Shown here: piece by piece, positions 47,736 to 59,810 of the stretch | Layout: each line of letters begins with the position of its first letter | Numbering within the stretch: position 1 is the first letter of the stretch | Origin: Saturnia japonica | Lineage: Eukaryota; Arthropoda; Insecta; Lepidoptera; Saturniidae | Direction of reading: 5' to 3' | DNA length: 64,000 nucleotides | Assembly (NCBI GenBank): GCA_033032175.1 | Contig: CM065304.1 | Coordinates: 12,586,001 to 12,650,000, forward strand | The notes under the pieces: generated by a model | The model's input: the letters and a program-made list of their open reading frames with translations, nothing else | Told to the model about the DNA's origin: nothing | Database searches by the model: none | Made by a program: the position numbers and the translations under genes

Positions 47736-48899
47736 AAGAATTTAAAAAAATAGCATCCTTCGTATTAATTTAATATTATTGGTAAATAATAATATTTGAA
47801 TGTACTTTGTGGAATTCAATTTTCCATAAAAAAAAGTATGTAAAGAGTAGATAAAAAGATAAATTTGGCTGAAGTTTTAAAAGGAAGCATTATCATCGTC
47901 TAAGCGAGGTGTGCGCCTCGGCGCCTCCGTGATGCGGGACCGATCGTGTTACATTGAAATATGAATATGACAAGCGTCGTGACGTTGCCTCCATCAGAAT
48001 ATAAATGAATAGGATTGGCCTATATTCGAGTAGGGTAAAAACCATCATCCAATATAATATTCATTCTTAGGCAGCAACTTACTACTAAAATATTTGGTTT
48101 CTCTTCTTGTCCGTTACATTACGGAACAACTTTCTGGAGTCGAATCTGAAAGAACGCAGTTAATTAAAAGGAGGTACATAACTACGATCCTCATAAGCAA
48201 AGATCTTTATATATTTAACTATACTGTTTCCATTTCTTTATTTTCTCGATGACAGTTCTAATTTGATAGTTGTAGTGTTGTGACCAAATAAGTATAGATA
48301 TCGATAACTCATCGAGTGACAGTGATGATTCATCAGATTTTGATTAAAATAAATAAATTACGATTACCTGTCGTTATAATTATTTCGTTTCATTGTCGAG
48401 TACCTACCTATAGCTGCTTATTTTACAACAGTTTCGAAAATTTTGAAGTAGTTGGAATTATTAATCAAGAATTAATACGTGTAACATCTTGTAATGAATT
48501 ATAATATTAGTTAATAAATTTGTACAAAAGTATCCGGCAGTAGTTTAGTTTCTTACATTTTGTAAAAAAAATATCGGGTCTGTTATCGTGTTACGTTTAT
48601 CGATATAGCTCCATCCCTATCAGTTTCTCCGACTCTGGTATAACGTTGTACGTATGTAAACGTCATATTTTTATAAAATAATGCATACATAATGTAAAAA
48701 AGACGCTCGTTCAAGTTTTCACAGGAGCTGTCATCGAGAAAATAAAGAAATGGAAATGGCATAGCAGCTACACCCAGGCACCATTTACAAAGTAGTATAT
48801 TTTGTGTTTAAAAAACATGATTATCGCTTTACTATTGATAGTTCATAACTTTATAGTTACGAAAAGTGCGCGTAGCTCGCGACGCGCAACCTTTATAGG
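47736..48899. other. Intronic stretch, nothing recognised
   Basis: GC-richer scraps at 47905-47950 and 48870-48915 (GCGCGTAGCTCGCGACGCGC) have no partner. The 62-codon frame at 48316-48504 is not recognised. Confidence 0.4.
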
Positions 48900-49330
48900 T
48901 GCGCAGTGCCGGCCTTTCGCTGCTGGATAAAGATTAATACTGAATTGAAGAAAATAGCCTCGCAAATAACCTAATATTTTAAATTATTAAGTTGATGATA
49001 AAAATGGTTGCTGTGAGTCAACGTAAGAAGATAGACATATGCTATCGCACATTTTTCTCTAGGCTTTTTAAAGAACTACAATTCTTTACTATGTATTTTA
49101 TAAGGCTTTGCCAGCGTAAGCCATATAAGCGCCCAAATATAGATTTATTGACGACTTTATTACTAAACATTGGATTATCTATACTATAGGAAAACTTAAT
49201 TGGAATGTATTTTATATAAAAACCTTCTATAAAAAAGTCTCTAAATGATATTGAAAACCGAATAAATATCCGCTGCGTGGTTTAGAGGAAATAAGCGGAC
49301 AAATAGACACGTGGATAGCTACTTTCTTTT
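48900..49330 (-). repeat. Internal part of a Helitron-like element
   Basis: It is colinear with 19960-20360: ATACTGAATTGAAGAAAATA, GTGAGTCAACG, ATATGCTATCGCACA, TGAAAACCGAATAAATATCC and GTGGTTTAGAGGAAATAAGC. Termini not identified. The 65-codon frame at 48992-49189 is an accident of this repeat. Confidence 0.6.
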
Positions 49331-50526
49331 ATATTATGTATTGATCTCAATAATATTTCCGTGGCAAAGCCACATTTCCCTTAATCCTTCATAAAAAAAT
49401 ATTATTCAAACATCATTTGAAAGCTTATACTCTCCGTTATTGACAGAAAATAAAGAAAAAGTTTAAAATTAATTCTTTGGTTTATTGAATTGATTTAAAA
49501 TATTTTTATAAAACGCCTATTTTATTTGAAATGTCGTCTGCTAGTGGCGTTTACCACTTCTTGTAAAGTGATTGTATTAATACAGAACCATCGCGGGTGT
49601 GCGAACAATAAGTCACCAAAGCTTCACCGTATTTGGAAGAATTATTTAAGAACGCATAGGGCAAAAGCAAACAAACATTCGTTCACACTATAATATTATA
49701 AGTGTAAGTAACTCTGTCTTACTTTCGTTACCCTTTCACGACTAAGCTTCTGAATCAATGAAAAAATTTTTTTTCGAAGTACACTGTTTTTCTTATGTGC
49801 ATTGGAGCCATTAGATGCTTTGATAGCATGACCGGGCTTGGTAGATGACAATAAAATTTGGCATAGAGGTAGTCTGGAACCTAGAAAAGAACATAGCACT
49901 AATGTATAAATTTAACAATCAATTCAATACATCAATCATATTTATAGCTACAGATATACTGTTTACATGTCGGTCTCGGTGACGCGAACTCACATGATTA
50001 ACTCCATACAAAAATCGCACAACGTGCCTATAGAAATTTCCACTCCAAACATTCGCTAAAAGATGCCCAACAGATGAAAATAGATAGTCATACAAATGAA
50101 AAAAGTGATTCTTTACTTTATAAAAACCAAACATAGTGAGTGTGAAATAAATTGCGTCATCTTCCAGGATCCATTATTTACATAAAGTTCTAAGAGATAT
50201 TGTCCTAAAATTTTACTTCTAACCTATCCAAAGGTTAATCTTTTTTAAAGCGGACTACCCCTTTATAATAATTTCTAATAAGTCTATTCAAAGATACGAC
50301 AGTTTTGAAATAACTGTTGATTACAGTTCACTCATTGGGAGCGCTGAAATATCTTCATTTAACTAACTCAATTGTTCAACTTTGTTTTTGTGGCATTATA
50401 AATACCTGTCTTGATAAACGATATTTTATCATTAACTCTGTATATATGTGGTTTTGCAATTACGATGTAGCGATCAGTCTGTCACGGAAGCGTTATTGCA
50501 AACCTTTTTGTATTATTTATATTATA
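49331..50526. other. Intronic stretch, nothing recognised
   Basis: Frames at 49696-49899, 49919-50134 and 50317-50541 show no domain. No repeat partner seen. Confidence 0.45.
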
Positions 50527-51805
50527 GGCCTTTACCTATGAAATTGCCGTTTTGTATGAAAAAATTTAAACGAATTTTTTCACGTATTTTTTATTTGTTT
50601 TAATCGAAGTAATCACCCATGCAATCAATGCATCCTTGCCAGCGCAGTGGCAGTTTATTGATGTCCTTCTTAAAGATATCAGCTGGACGGGAGGCAACAA
50701 ATTCTTCAAATGCATTTTGTACTGCCTCTCGGGTATTGAATTTTTTTCCCGCCAAGGAGTTATCCAAATTCTGGAAAAAGTAGTAGTCTGTAGGCGCAAG
50801 GTCTGATGAGTAGAGCGGATGACGGAGAACTTCCAACCCCAGTTCTTGCAACTTGGAGACCGTCTGCTGTGCAGTATGAGGTCGCGTGTTGTCGTGCAGG
50901 AGCAGCGGAAACGAGCGATTGACCAATGCTGGTTGGAGATGTGCCAGCTTCTCCATCATTGTGTTCAGTTCTTCACAGTACACATCTGCAGTAATGCTCA
51001 CCCCGTTTGGTAAGAAGCTGTGATGAATCACACCGGCGCTAGACCACCAAAGAGTGATCATCACTTTTCTCGGGGTAAGTTTTCGTTTAGGGCATTGTTT
51101 GGGTGCTGAACCAGGATCCAACTAACTTGCTGAGCACTTGCGGTTATCAAACAGAATCCATTTTTCATCGCAGGTAACAATGCGGTTCAAAATTCCTTCA
51201 TTTGTGTGTCTGTTGAGCAGTGCAAGGCACGTCTCGACGCGTACTTCGCGTTGGCGATCATTGAGTTCGTGAGGCACCCATTTTTCAAGCTTTTTTACCT
51301 TGCCAATTTGACGCAAATGGACCAATATTGTTTTGACGCTAACGTCGAAAGCTGCTGCTAATTCAGCCGTAGATTGAGTATTATCAGTTTCCACAATCAG
51401 CTTTGCTTCGTCATTGTCGACCAAAGTCTTCGGACGACCGCGAGGTTCATTTTTCAGGTCGAAATTCCCAAAACGGAAGCGAGCAAACCAATGACAGGTG
51501 GTGCGTTGGTTTGTAGTGTTAGCTCCGTAAACGTCGTTGATGTTGCGTGCCGCTTGTGCCGCGTTGCTGCCACGACAGTACTCATATTCCATAATTACTC
51601 GAATTTTAACGTATCCATGATGACAAAAAATATTGAAATGAGATGAAAATGTAACACTAATCAATAAATAAATGACTACTTTTGGAAAAAGAATTCCATG
51701 TTTTTAAAATAAAATTAATTTGAAATTAGAATTCTTAGCCAAACCAAAATTATTTTGATTTGAAATGGCCATTACTGCAGAACGGCAATTTCATAGGTAA
51801 AGACC
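50527..51805 (-). mobile_element. mariner transposon, cecropia-like, nearly intact
   Basis: The left end GGCCTTTACCTATGAAATTG and the inverted right end GGTCTTTACCTATGAAATTG agree over about 26 bp with one difference. TA flanks both ends (50525-50526 and 51806-51807). The 1,279-bp length is typical for mariner. It lies in the 14-kb NOS1AP intron, antisense to the gene. Confidence 0.93.
50600..51664 (-). pseudogene. mariner DD34D transposase with a single in-frame stop
   Basis: A continuous reading frame is broken once, by TAG at 51122-51124. The upstream 180 codons hold the two helix-turn-helix domains (GSNAAQAARNINDVYG, the GRPKTLVDND linker, FDVSVKTILVHLRQIGKVKK), the WVPHEL motif that mariners carry before the first catalytic residue, and the first Asp in TCDEKWILFDN. 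The downstream 173 codons hold the second Asp in LLLHDNTRPHTA and the third in YSSDLAPTDYYFF, with 34 residues between, hence DD34D. YSSDLAP replaces the usual YSPDLAP. The C-terminus WQGCIDCMGDYFD is complete. Wording places it in the cecropia group, the group of the human SETMAR transposase. The first Met at 51664 may be too early; MEYEYC at 51592 is an alternative. Confidence 0.92.
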
Positions 51806-52535
51806 TATTATTTATTACATGTAAACACTAGTATCCAGGAACTATATAGCATAACAGTTGCAATCATTTAGGTTAAATTAAGTTAATCTGTGAACACCCG
51901 CGACGCTTCGCTGGGTTATGTTATGGTAGTACATTTATTTTTAGATGTAAGTATTATATAGTTTTTTTTTTTCTAATAAAGGACACGTGTTTTTTATTGA
52001 ATTTTTTGTTCTGTCTTGTTTTACTTACTATAAACTTATTACACATACATTACTTCTACATTCTTTTAAATTACGTTCACTGTTTTATATTTTAGTGCAT
52101 ACACGAACACGAATAAATGTTCCTCCAAAGCGCGAAAAATCTACTTAAAGCTTATCATGTGAAAAACAAAACTTTTAAATTAATTCCATAATATCAGAGC
52201 GTTTGACCTTGTGACTTGTTGTTAATTTAGAACTTGTCAGAATATCATTATTTTTTTTTACAATAATCCAGAACGTTCTAGATTGATAAAATCATTTTTA
52301 ATATATTAAAACATTTAAATATATTTTAGAATTTTACAGAGTGTTAAAGCTGTCAGAATAATCCAGAACGTTCTAGACAATCTAGATTAATTTTTGTATG
52401 ACTTTAAAATTTATAATATATTTTAGAACTTTCAAGATATAAAAAAATAAATACCAACTATATTTATATTAATAAATCTGTAGTCATGTCTGTACTTTTA
52501 ATATCTTTCCAAAATTTCCTGATAGGCAGACTATA
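51806..52535. other. Intronic AT-rich stretch, nothing recognised
   Basis: A short duplicated phrase (AATAATCCAGAACGTTCTAG near 52262 and 52358) is the only structure seen. Heat-shock-element-like GAACGTTC sits within it. Confidence 0.45.
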
Positions 52536-52539
52536 TGAA

Positions 52540-53050
52540 CGATACTGATCACGAATATGCCATTAAACTTCTTTGTCTGTTTCTATGTCCGGATTTAACT
52601 CAAAAACGGCTTGACCGATTGTACACCGGATGCTTATGTCATTGGTCAATTGATAGCGTATAAGAAATTTCAATATTACTTTTAGAAATTGTAAAAAAAT
52701 AATAACTAAAAAATTAATATATTTTGATTAATTCTTGGCCTACTTTGATGAAATTTTGTACATGGTAAGTCTAAGCATTTACATAAAATGGGCAATAAGA
52801 ATTGTCAATAATACTTCTAGATATAAAAAAAAGAAGTTAAAAAATAATAATTTTCATCAATTCTCAACAGATTCTGATCAAATATTGTAGACGGGATGCA
52901 TACATCATAATATATCAGAGAAGCTATAAGAATCGTTGATAACGCTTTAGAAATTGTAGACTAGTATAATAATTTTCAACCGATTTTGATCAAATTTGTA
53001 CACGGGAAATGCTTGCCACTCCTCGATACGGCATATGAATTGTTAACAAT
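52540..53050 (+). repeat. Diverged tandem repeat, about four units of 110-137 bp
   Basis: The anchor phrase GTACACGGG or variants recurs at 52621, 52758, 52887 and 52998, each time preceded by GATT..GATCAAAT-like wording and followed by a TGCTTA/TGCATA-like phrase. Spacing is 137, 129 and 111 bp. A single related unit lies at 40627-40665. Confidence 0.65.
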
Positions 53051-53431
53051 ATGAGTTAAATTAAAATTATTCCATGTAAACAACTACTTAGATAATATCT
53101 TTACTAAATAGGTATTGTATAAATATTATATTATATTGTTATACATGATGTGTCTGCCTTATCATATACCGACAACATGCGCAGACTATGGGTCTGATTC
53201 TCGCAAAGGGAAAAATTTAATTAAAAATTTAAAATAAAACATCATATAAATAAAATATATACTTTTACTATATGATCTCACAGTAAGGCCAAAACTCTTA
53301 TTGGTGTATCAGAAGAAAGCCTATGTCTGTTAGTAAAGAACATAAGAAATATTTTAAAGACAAACGAATTTATATATATTGTTTTGTTACTACTATTTAT
53401 TACTAAGTAGTTTTAGTAGTAACTAGTTTCA
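53051..53431. other. Intronic AT-rich stretch, nothing recognised
   Basis: No repeat or coding signal. Confidence 0.5.
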
Positions 53432-53900
53432 CTAGTTGTGCCACACGGTTTCATCCAGACATTAAAATTCCAACAACTCTCTACCGGGCCGCCGTTCTCA
53501 CTTCCCGTACTACGTTTAGACGTTATTTTAAGTACATGCTTATAATGCGTTAAGTAAAAGAAATTATATTTTTTTCTAGCATTTTTAAATCGATAATTAT
53601 TAATAATTAGCGCATTTATAAAGTTGTCCGGTTTCCTATTGTGGTATAAATTACAAAATGAAAATCTATATTATTATCTAAGAAAGTTTTCTCTGATTCA
53701 AAAGAAACTTCTATGAGAGTGAAGTAATTAATTCCTGTTAACTTATTGCGTGCTTTCGATCTCATTGTTCATTAAATTTAACTGTTATTAAATTATTCTC
53801 GGATCAAGAGAGTGCTTCCATTTTACCTTAACTCGTATATCTAGGTTAGATGAGCAATTCTCATTTCCACAATCCATTTGTGTTTATGGGCAGTATTATC
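53432..53900 (-). mobile_element. Helitron-like element, minus orientation
   Basis: The left end CTAGTTGTGCCACACGGTTT, then CATCCAGAC, is the reverse complement of the GTGAAACCGTGGGGCACAGC-type terminus, with A before CTAG. The TCTACCGGGCCGCCGTTCTC wording matches the inverse of 58960-59020. The right end is approximate. Confidence 0.55.
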
Positions 53901-54412
53901 ATAAGCGAACTTTCTTTCCCATTTTTGATTTATATACTGTTAATTTGTGGTACAAATAAAATTACCGCAATCAAAATGCTGATAAAGTTTAATATATTTT
54001 TATTTAAGTACTAAATTTCCATAAATTATATTATCTCAAAAAAATGCTAGTATAAATAAAAAATTCTCCATTAAAAAATTTATTATTATTATTTATAAAG
54101 TATTTTAAAGAAATCTAATAAACTTTAACTTAACTCTTTTATATCTTAGATACGTAGGACTATTATGAATCAAGTTAAATTTTATCATCTATCGATTATA
54201 ATTAATCATTAATTTATTTTAATAGTTTATAGCTTACCTTTATTTAATGAACCCTTGTTGTCTTATAAATAAACAAAACAATAATAAGTATTCTTATAAA
54301 ATGTTATCCACAAGGATTATTACTAGGGTTCATTGTATTTAATCAAAACTTTGTGAGCGCTTAATTTGAATTAATTATCAGTCAATGATCAATGAAATTT
54401 CTTTATTTTTAG
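53901..54412. other. Intronic AT-rich stretch upstream of the second exon
   Basis: Nothing recognised except the acceptor tract CTTTATTTTTAG at 54401-54412. Confidence 0.5.
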
Positions 54413-54514
54413 TACGAATTTAAGGCGAAAGGGGTGAAGAAACGCAAGGTGACTGTTGATGTGTCGACTGACGGCGTCCGAGTTACAACTAGAAAGAAAA
54501 AGGGGAGAAACAAG
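54413..54514 (+). CDS. NOS1AP: NOS1AP (CAPON) coding exon, central strands of the PTB domain
   Basis: The 34 codons read YEFKAKGVKKRKVTVDVSTD, then GVRVTTRKKKGRNK. In CAPON the same segment directly follows the Met-Arg-Arg-x-Arg end of the previous exon, so the two exons join in phase 0 without loss. It supplies two beta-strands of the PTB fold and a strongly basic loop (RKKKGRNK) corresponding to the lysine-rich loop of the vertebrate protein. The acceptor is TTTATTTTTAG and the donor is AAG then GTTAGT at 54515, an acceptable but not perfect donor. The intron before it is 14,173 bp and contains a mariner, SINEs and several Helitron-like elements. Confidence 0.95.
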
Positions 54515-55059
54515 GTTAGTCAACTTCTCAATAAAAATTTATGGAACCATCCTTTTTTTAATTATACTTTGGGGTTCTATACATAATTATATTTTACTTT
54601 TATTATTTATATAAATACAATTACAATAAAATTTTCTTAAAATGTTGTATCAAAATTAGTTATGTTAAACAAATAAACTTATAGATCATTTTGAAAACTA
54701 AACAGAGTTCTAATGATTTTGTGGATACGATGTTAGTCATTTCATAGTGACCTTTCTCTATCGATTAATTTAAGATAATTTGAGATCATACGAAATGGGT
54801 TTTTCAAATATACAATACAATGCAAATGGACCAAATTGTCTAGACTTGGCAATAAGTTTGTGATAAAAAAGTAGATTTTCTTATCTCTGCACTACAACTG
54901 CTACTCTGCGACTATTAGACATATGTGCAGAATTCTTAATTATTTTTGTACATAGTACATACGTACCTGGCAAATAAAAGGCGCTTCATCAGGTGATAAA
55001 GTACTGTTCATCAAGAGCTGCGATTATGTATGTAGCTACCCATTACTATATTGGCTACA
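54515..55059. other. Intronic AT-rich stretch, nothing recognised
   Basis: No coding or repeat signal beyond short AT runs. Confidence 0.5.
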
Positions 55060-55388
55060 GCCTCGAAAGTCACTAGAAATCTGAAATATATTGTTGACCA
55101 CAATACGACCGGAACTTAAGTGGCGATGTGACCTCAAATAGTAAAATGCTATATTTAGGCTTTCCATTTCTAGAAATGGAATTAGGGTCCTCATTGGAAC
55201 GACCGAAATACACCGACAGAGAGTCGGAGTTGAGTTGAGAGTCGTATCTAGCTAGGGGGCAGGCGGTCGTTAGAAAATACCCTACCACCATACTGTGGTT
55301 CCATCACTATTTTCCTTCATCGAAAGCTCGGGTTTTGGTAGGGTTCAACGAAAACGGTATCCGTGCGCGCTTATTGCGCTACCATTGC
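55060..55388 (-). repeat. SINE related to family 2, diverged
   Basis: On the minus strand: box A-like CAATGGTAGCGCAATAAGCG, degenerate box B GTTGAACCC, then GATGAAGGAAAATAGTGATG and GTATGGTGGTAGGGTATTTT, as in 35812-36112. The 3' half differs from other copies. The 72-codon frame at 55073-55291 is within it and is not a gene. Confidence 0.6.
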
Positions 55389-56254
55389 TTCTCGAAGTGC
55401 TTTTAGTAAGTACATTTTGCTAGTGTAAAACAGTTAGTGTATGTGCTAAATTGTGTGATACAATAGTCAGACATACAAACAATTAACTAAAATGCATTCA
55501 AATATAAACAACTATAAAATTTAGTTTTTATAAGTAAGTCCTATTCAGTCAGTGTCGTTCATAATATATGTCTATCGGGAAATTTGGACAAAAAATTACG
55601 GACAGAACTACATATTTATTCATATAGAAGAAGATAACATTGCAAAAGTTCCTTACTATAAAATACTGTGTTGATAAATAAGTTACGTAATGGTTACGTA
55701 TCATGTTTTTTAATAAAAAGGTGGCAGTTTGGAGAATATGCCCCTTTTTTTTGCGTGAGCATTAATCATGTCAAGTTATAATAGGTGCCAGTCAACATTA
55801 CGTTCTGATGAAACCGCAAGGAACTTCTTTTGTAACACCAACCCATTGTGATTCCGGTTTTTCAAGAATACCCAACGTCCTTTACAGCGAACTATGATTG
55901 CTTACGAAATCCCATTGTATCTTTATTAAGGGTCGCATTTTAAATTGAGAACAATTTGTACGAATTTCATTTAATGTTCAAGACATTTTTAGTTCTTCGC
56001 ATGAGCTTGTGTAATTAAACTTGTTGATAATTTCGTAAAAATTTGTATGTTCACGAGCGCTTTCATTAAGTTTCGACGTTTGTAAAAATGTAATAAAATA
56101 TTTTGTGTAAATAAAGAAAAAATCTCTTCCTTATTTCAAACACAATCGAATGCCTTTGACGAGTTCATGTTTCCATGTAAAGGAAATGTAAATACTTTTC
56201 AACGGCACGTAAAATAGAAATATTGAGTAACAATTTCATTATTTTTATTGAATA
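55389..56254. other. Intronic stretch, nothing recognised
   Basis: No open frame above 60 codons. No partner repeat found. Confidence 0.45.
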
Positions 56255-56565
56255 CTAGCTTTGCCATATGATTACATCCGCGTTATATTTATTCTACGAA
56301 CTCTCCACCGTATCATATTCAACACAACCGTATAGCGGCTACAGTGTAGCCTATCGTTTGTTCTTACTTCTGATACTTCTTCATGGTTACTGCTCTGCAT
56401 CTTAGATTCGTAGCGTAAAATTCTATAGCTTCTTAGTTCTATAGCATAATTAAATAGGCTATAAAATGCAAAAACTAAATTTTCAAATCTGATTAGTACT
56501 TCCAGAGATTATCATGTTCAAACAAACAATAAAAACAATATTTTGAACTTTATAATAATTTAGTA
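56255..56565 (-). mobile_element. Short Helitron-like element
   Basis: Left end CTAGCTTTGCCATATGATTA (decayed family terminus, A before CTAG). Right side contains the 5' block ATCATGTTCAAACAAACAAT seen at 24895. About 310 bp. Confidence 0.5.
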
Positions 56566-56790
56566 CTAGCAACCCGGCGCATGCTAGTAAAGTTTCCAGT
56601 TGGCATGACTTTTTCCGACATCTTTAACAATCAATCAATAATATGACTATTTCGTCCCATTTACACAAAACTTTCTCTAAACTCAAAACTACACCTAAAC
56701 CTTCCTCGTGAAACACTCAGTCGATTGATGAAATCCGTATGAAAATCCGTTAGTTAGTTTTTGAGTTTATATCGTTCAGATAGACAGACA
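56566..56790 (-). mobile_element. Second Helitron-like element abutting the first
   Basis: Starts CTAGCAACCCGGCGCATGCT immediately after the previous element, with A before CTAG. The body has CACTCAGTCGATTGATGAAA and the AGACAGACAGACAT run typical of these elements. Confidence 0.45.
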
Positions 56791-56796
56791 GACATA

Positions 56797-57135
56797 CGCG
56801 ACGGGATGTAACGATACCGATACGATATATCGACCAATATAATCGGCAGTTCGATAAATCGCGATCATCGATTATATATCAGCCGATCTAACAATTTTAA
56901 AGCGAGCGAAGCAACGATGTTTTCTTTTCGTAATAGACAGGAGAGCCGCGCGTGGTGCTAGCGGTAACATTGCAGTATTTATTGAACACTGTATTATTTT
57001 GCGTCTATTTACTATTGATTTTAATTTGACATACTTTTCAATAATACTCATTTTGAGACTAGGTGGTTAAAAATGTAATATCAAATACTTAATTCAATAC
57101 AATAATCGGGATCGGTATGTAATGTTAAATTCTAC
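56797..57135. repeat. Candidate miniature inverted-repeat element
   Basis: GGGATGTAACGATACCGATA at 56797 and the inverted wording at 57107-57135 (minus strand CATTACATACCGATCCCGAT) agree loosely. The interior has several ATCGAT-type palindromes (56820-56885) and a GC-richer core. No target duplication was confirmed. Confidence 0.35.
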
Positions 57136-57812
57136 AATAAACCCACACCCTACTTCAAAATGATTGTAAAAATGGTTACGTATAAAACGTAGTATACCTG
57201 AATTTTACTCATTAGCATTTATTGTAGTTATAATTGTTAAATGATCGGGCTATGGGCTACCCGAAAACATTATACCTAATTTATTTCAACGCGAAAGGTT
57301 ATAAGTATAAAATTAGTCTGAAATATGTAGATAATATAGCTATTTTAGATAAATTATATCTTTACAATAAATTAATATCCAGTGTAATCTACTTTCTCTA
57401 TCACGGGAATAATTTGAGTTAATTTTAAAATACATAATAAAATAAAATGATTAAACTAATGATAGATTACCTTCAAATTTGTTCTGCATCGTCTAGATTA
57501 TACGGGTTAATAGAGATCTGTATCTAACTAGGGCGCGACCACCATGCACATCGTGATAAATCCGTCGCGTCATAGAGGCCCTTTTGGTTTATCGCATTTC
57601 GGAATCAGCTAGTGTTTGTTATTGTAGCTACTGCGAGGATTACAAACCGGCATCCCATTGACGACCGTCGATGGATTAGGAATCGATGTTTCGACAGTCG
57701 TCACTGTTTTTAGATTATATTGTACACATCATTAGTCACAGTGCCCGGTACCGTCACTTTGCTGTGCTACAATAGAATAAATAAATAAATAATATACGTC
57801 ATTGTTTTTAAC
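57136..57812. other. Intronic stretch with a repeat scrap
   Basis: 57530-57730 has phrases of the 17210-type repeats (CGACCGTCGATGGATTAGGA; CCACCATGCACATCGTGATA). The rest, including a 62-codon frame at 57234-57422, is not recognised. Confidence 0.4.
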
Positions 57813-58330
57813 AGACTTCAACAAAGAGACGGGAGGTTACTCAATTGAAAAGTATTTTTTGAAGTGATAACATCTTATGGGAGGGTAAACCACTTCGTAA
57901 CGTAACGCGTTACAGCGCCACTCTGTCTGGCTTCCTAATTCTACTTAGTGTTCTTATGTACATATTCAAGAATTGTAACTAAGGATAAAATATATTTTAT
58001 AATCATTAAAAGATTTTATTAATAAATAATCTTTCCTCACATTATCATATTAATATACATAAAGTTTAAGTAATTACCTAAGCTTTTCTCAAGTTAAACA
58101 ATTTCAATATTAAATAGTTCAACTTAGATTACTTTAAGTTATCACTTTTGTCCAGCGTCCCGAGATGCACAGGTTTTTTTAATGAATGTTCAGCCATAAG
58201 TTTTTTGTTTATATTAAGCTGATTTGGGTGATTATTTTTTTGTTGGATAGGGAATACCTTAAGAGTAGCCCCATTTTAATTTTATTGTACTTTCAACTTC
58301 AAAGATATAATAATATATACATAAGTTGGT
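57813..58330 (+). repeat. Dispersed GACTTCAA repeat, interrupted copy
   Basis: Opens AACAGACTTCAACAAAGAGA, then GGTTACTCAATTG at 57810-57845. Resumes at about 58190 with TGTTCAGCCATAAGTTTTTT, ACCTTAAGAGTAGCCCC and ATTTTAATTTTATTG. The same two halves flank the Helitron at 61284-61921, so they belong to one repeat. A scrap of its opening also lies at 58594-58640. Confidence 0.6.
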
Positions 58331-58747
58331 TTTCTTTTTTGTTAAAAATTGTCTTATAAGTATCATCTTAGTTTGTATTAAATAAGTATTAAGTATAAAT
58401 ATTCTTTTAATAAAAGTGTTAATAATATCTAGCTCTGTTATCAGTATTCCCGAGGGATTTCTCGTAGGTAATTACACTCCGTACTAATTGGAGCTGTTTC
58501 TTAGCTCGCTAAGCTCAATATCCTTTCTATTAACGAGAGTGTATCACCCGTAACAAAATATTTTACTTACGTCGCGTCATTAAATATATCATTTTAAACC
58601 GACTTCAATAAAAGGAGGATGTTTTTATTTCTAACGTATTTTTTTTTTTGGGGACGTTCAACTATATTTTCTTTGTTTATGATCTTTCGCTTACTCTTTT
58701 TTCGTTGGAAAGGGTATTTTACCTCAACACGCCAATGAATAATTTAA
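58331..58747. other. Intronic AT-rich stretch
   Basis: Only the repeat scrap AACCGACTTCAATAAAAGGA at 58596 was recognised. Confidence 0.45.
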
Positions 58748-59054
58748 GCATACTAATATTATAATGCTCAAAAGAGTGTCTGTTCGTTTGAACGCATTAA
58801 TCTCTACAATTATAAGTCGGATTTGGAAAATTCTTTTTTGGATGTTATAGTGTATTTATTGAGAAAGATTATAGGATAAGTTTACGCTAAGGCCCTATGG
58901 AGTGGAACAGAAACTATGAATGTTAAACAATTAGGTAATTTGGAAAAATAAGGGAAGTGAGAACAACGGTAGGGTAAACAGATTCGGTAATGACATTGCG
59001 GTGGATAGTTGGTCGGATAAATTTAACACAGCTGAATCCGGTGGGCACAGCTAG
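58748..59054 (+). mobile_element. Helitron-like element, short form
   Basis: 5' block CATACTAATATTATAATGCT; 3' end CAGCTGAATCCGGTGGGCAC, then AGCTAG at 59049-59054, followed by T. About 300 bp, a compact version of 61284-61921. Confidence 0.65.
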
Positions 59055-59309
59055 TTATTATTATATATAAACGTAAGGATCGATAAGATTATATGTATTG
59101 ATTTTAACTTAATTATCGTCTCTGGAGTAATTAGAGCTTATTTTTAAATTATTTAGTTAATTATGTGTTTTTGTATTGGTAATTTCGTTAATTACTTTGA
59201 AAGTTGAGACACATTTATGACAAATAATTAAACAATATTGATATTTAGTTTTCTTTTGTAATATTAATTGTAATTATATAATAGGTGTAACAGACAGTTT
59301 AATTCATTT

Positions 59310-59332
59310 GTGCGCGCGGCCCTATATGTGCG
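59310..59332 (+). repeat. Short GCGCGCGGCCCTATATGTG repeat, copy 1
   Basis: The same wording recurs inverted at 59803-59821 and in degraded direct form (GAGCGTGGCCATATATCTG) at 59872-59890. Confidence 0.6.
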
Positions 59333-59810
59333 TATTGCGTTTATAGATACAGTAACTACGTGTGCGTGTCAAGAGGTACAGTCAAGTACACAAGAGAATT
59401 CTATTAGCTATTTTACTTATATTATGTCGAAAATTTGTACATCTTATTTGTTCAAATTGAAAATAAATCAACAGCTCAATTATATAAATATGCATGTTTA
59501 TTGAATATATTATTCCATGTCACTACCACTAGAAATACCAAATAATTAACTTTCTATTAATTTTATTATTTCGTCACGCTCTGTTCAATGTTATGAAGAT
59601 CAATAAAGAAATTTATATTTTTAAATTCCTCAAATATATTCTAGAGGGTTTAGCATGATATGGTGGTAGAAGAAGAATTTTACACCATATTGCTGAGTAT
59701 TTTTTATGTTACTCATTGCGGAATATCTATTTATTTTAAATACGACTAGCGCGTTACCGTTATACAAATAAAAACTCTGCATGTTTACTAGGCCACACAC
59801 ACACACATAG

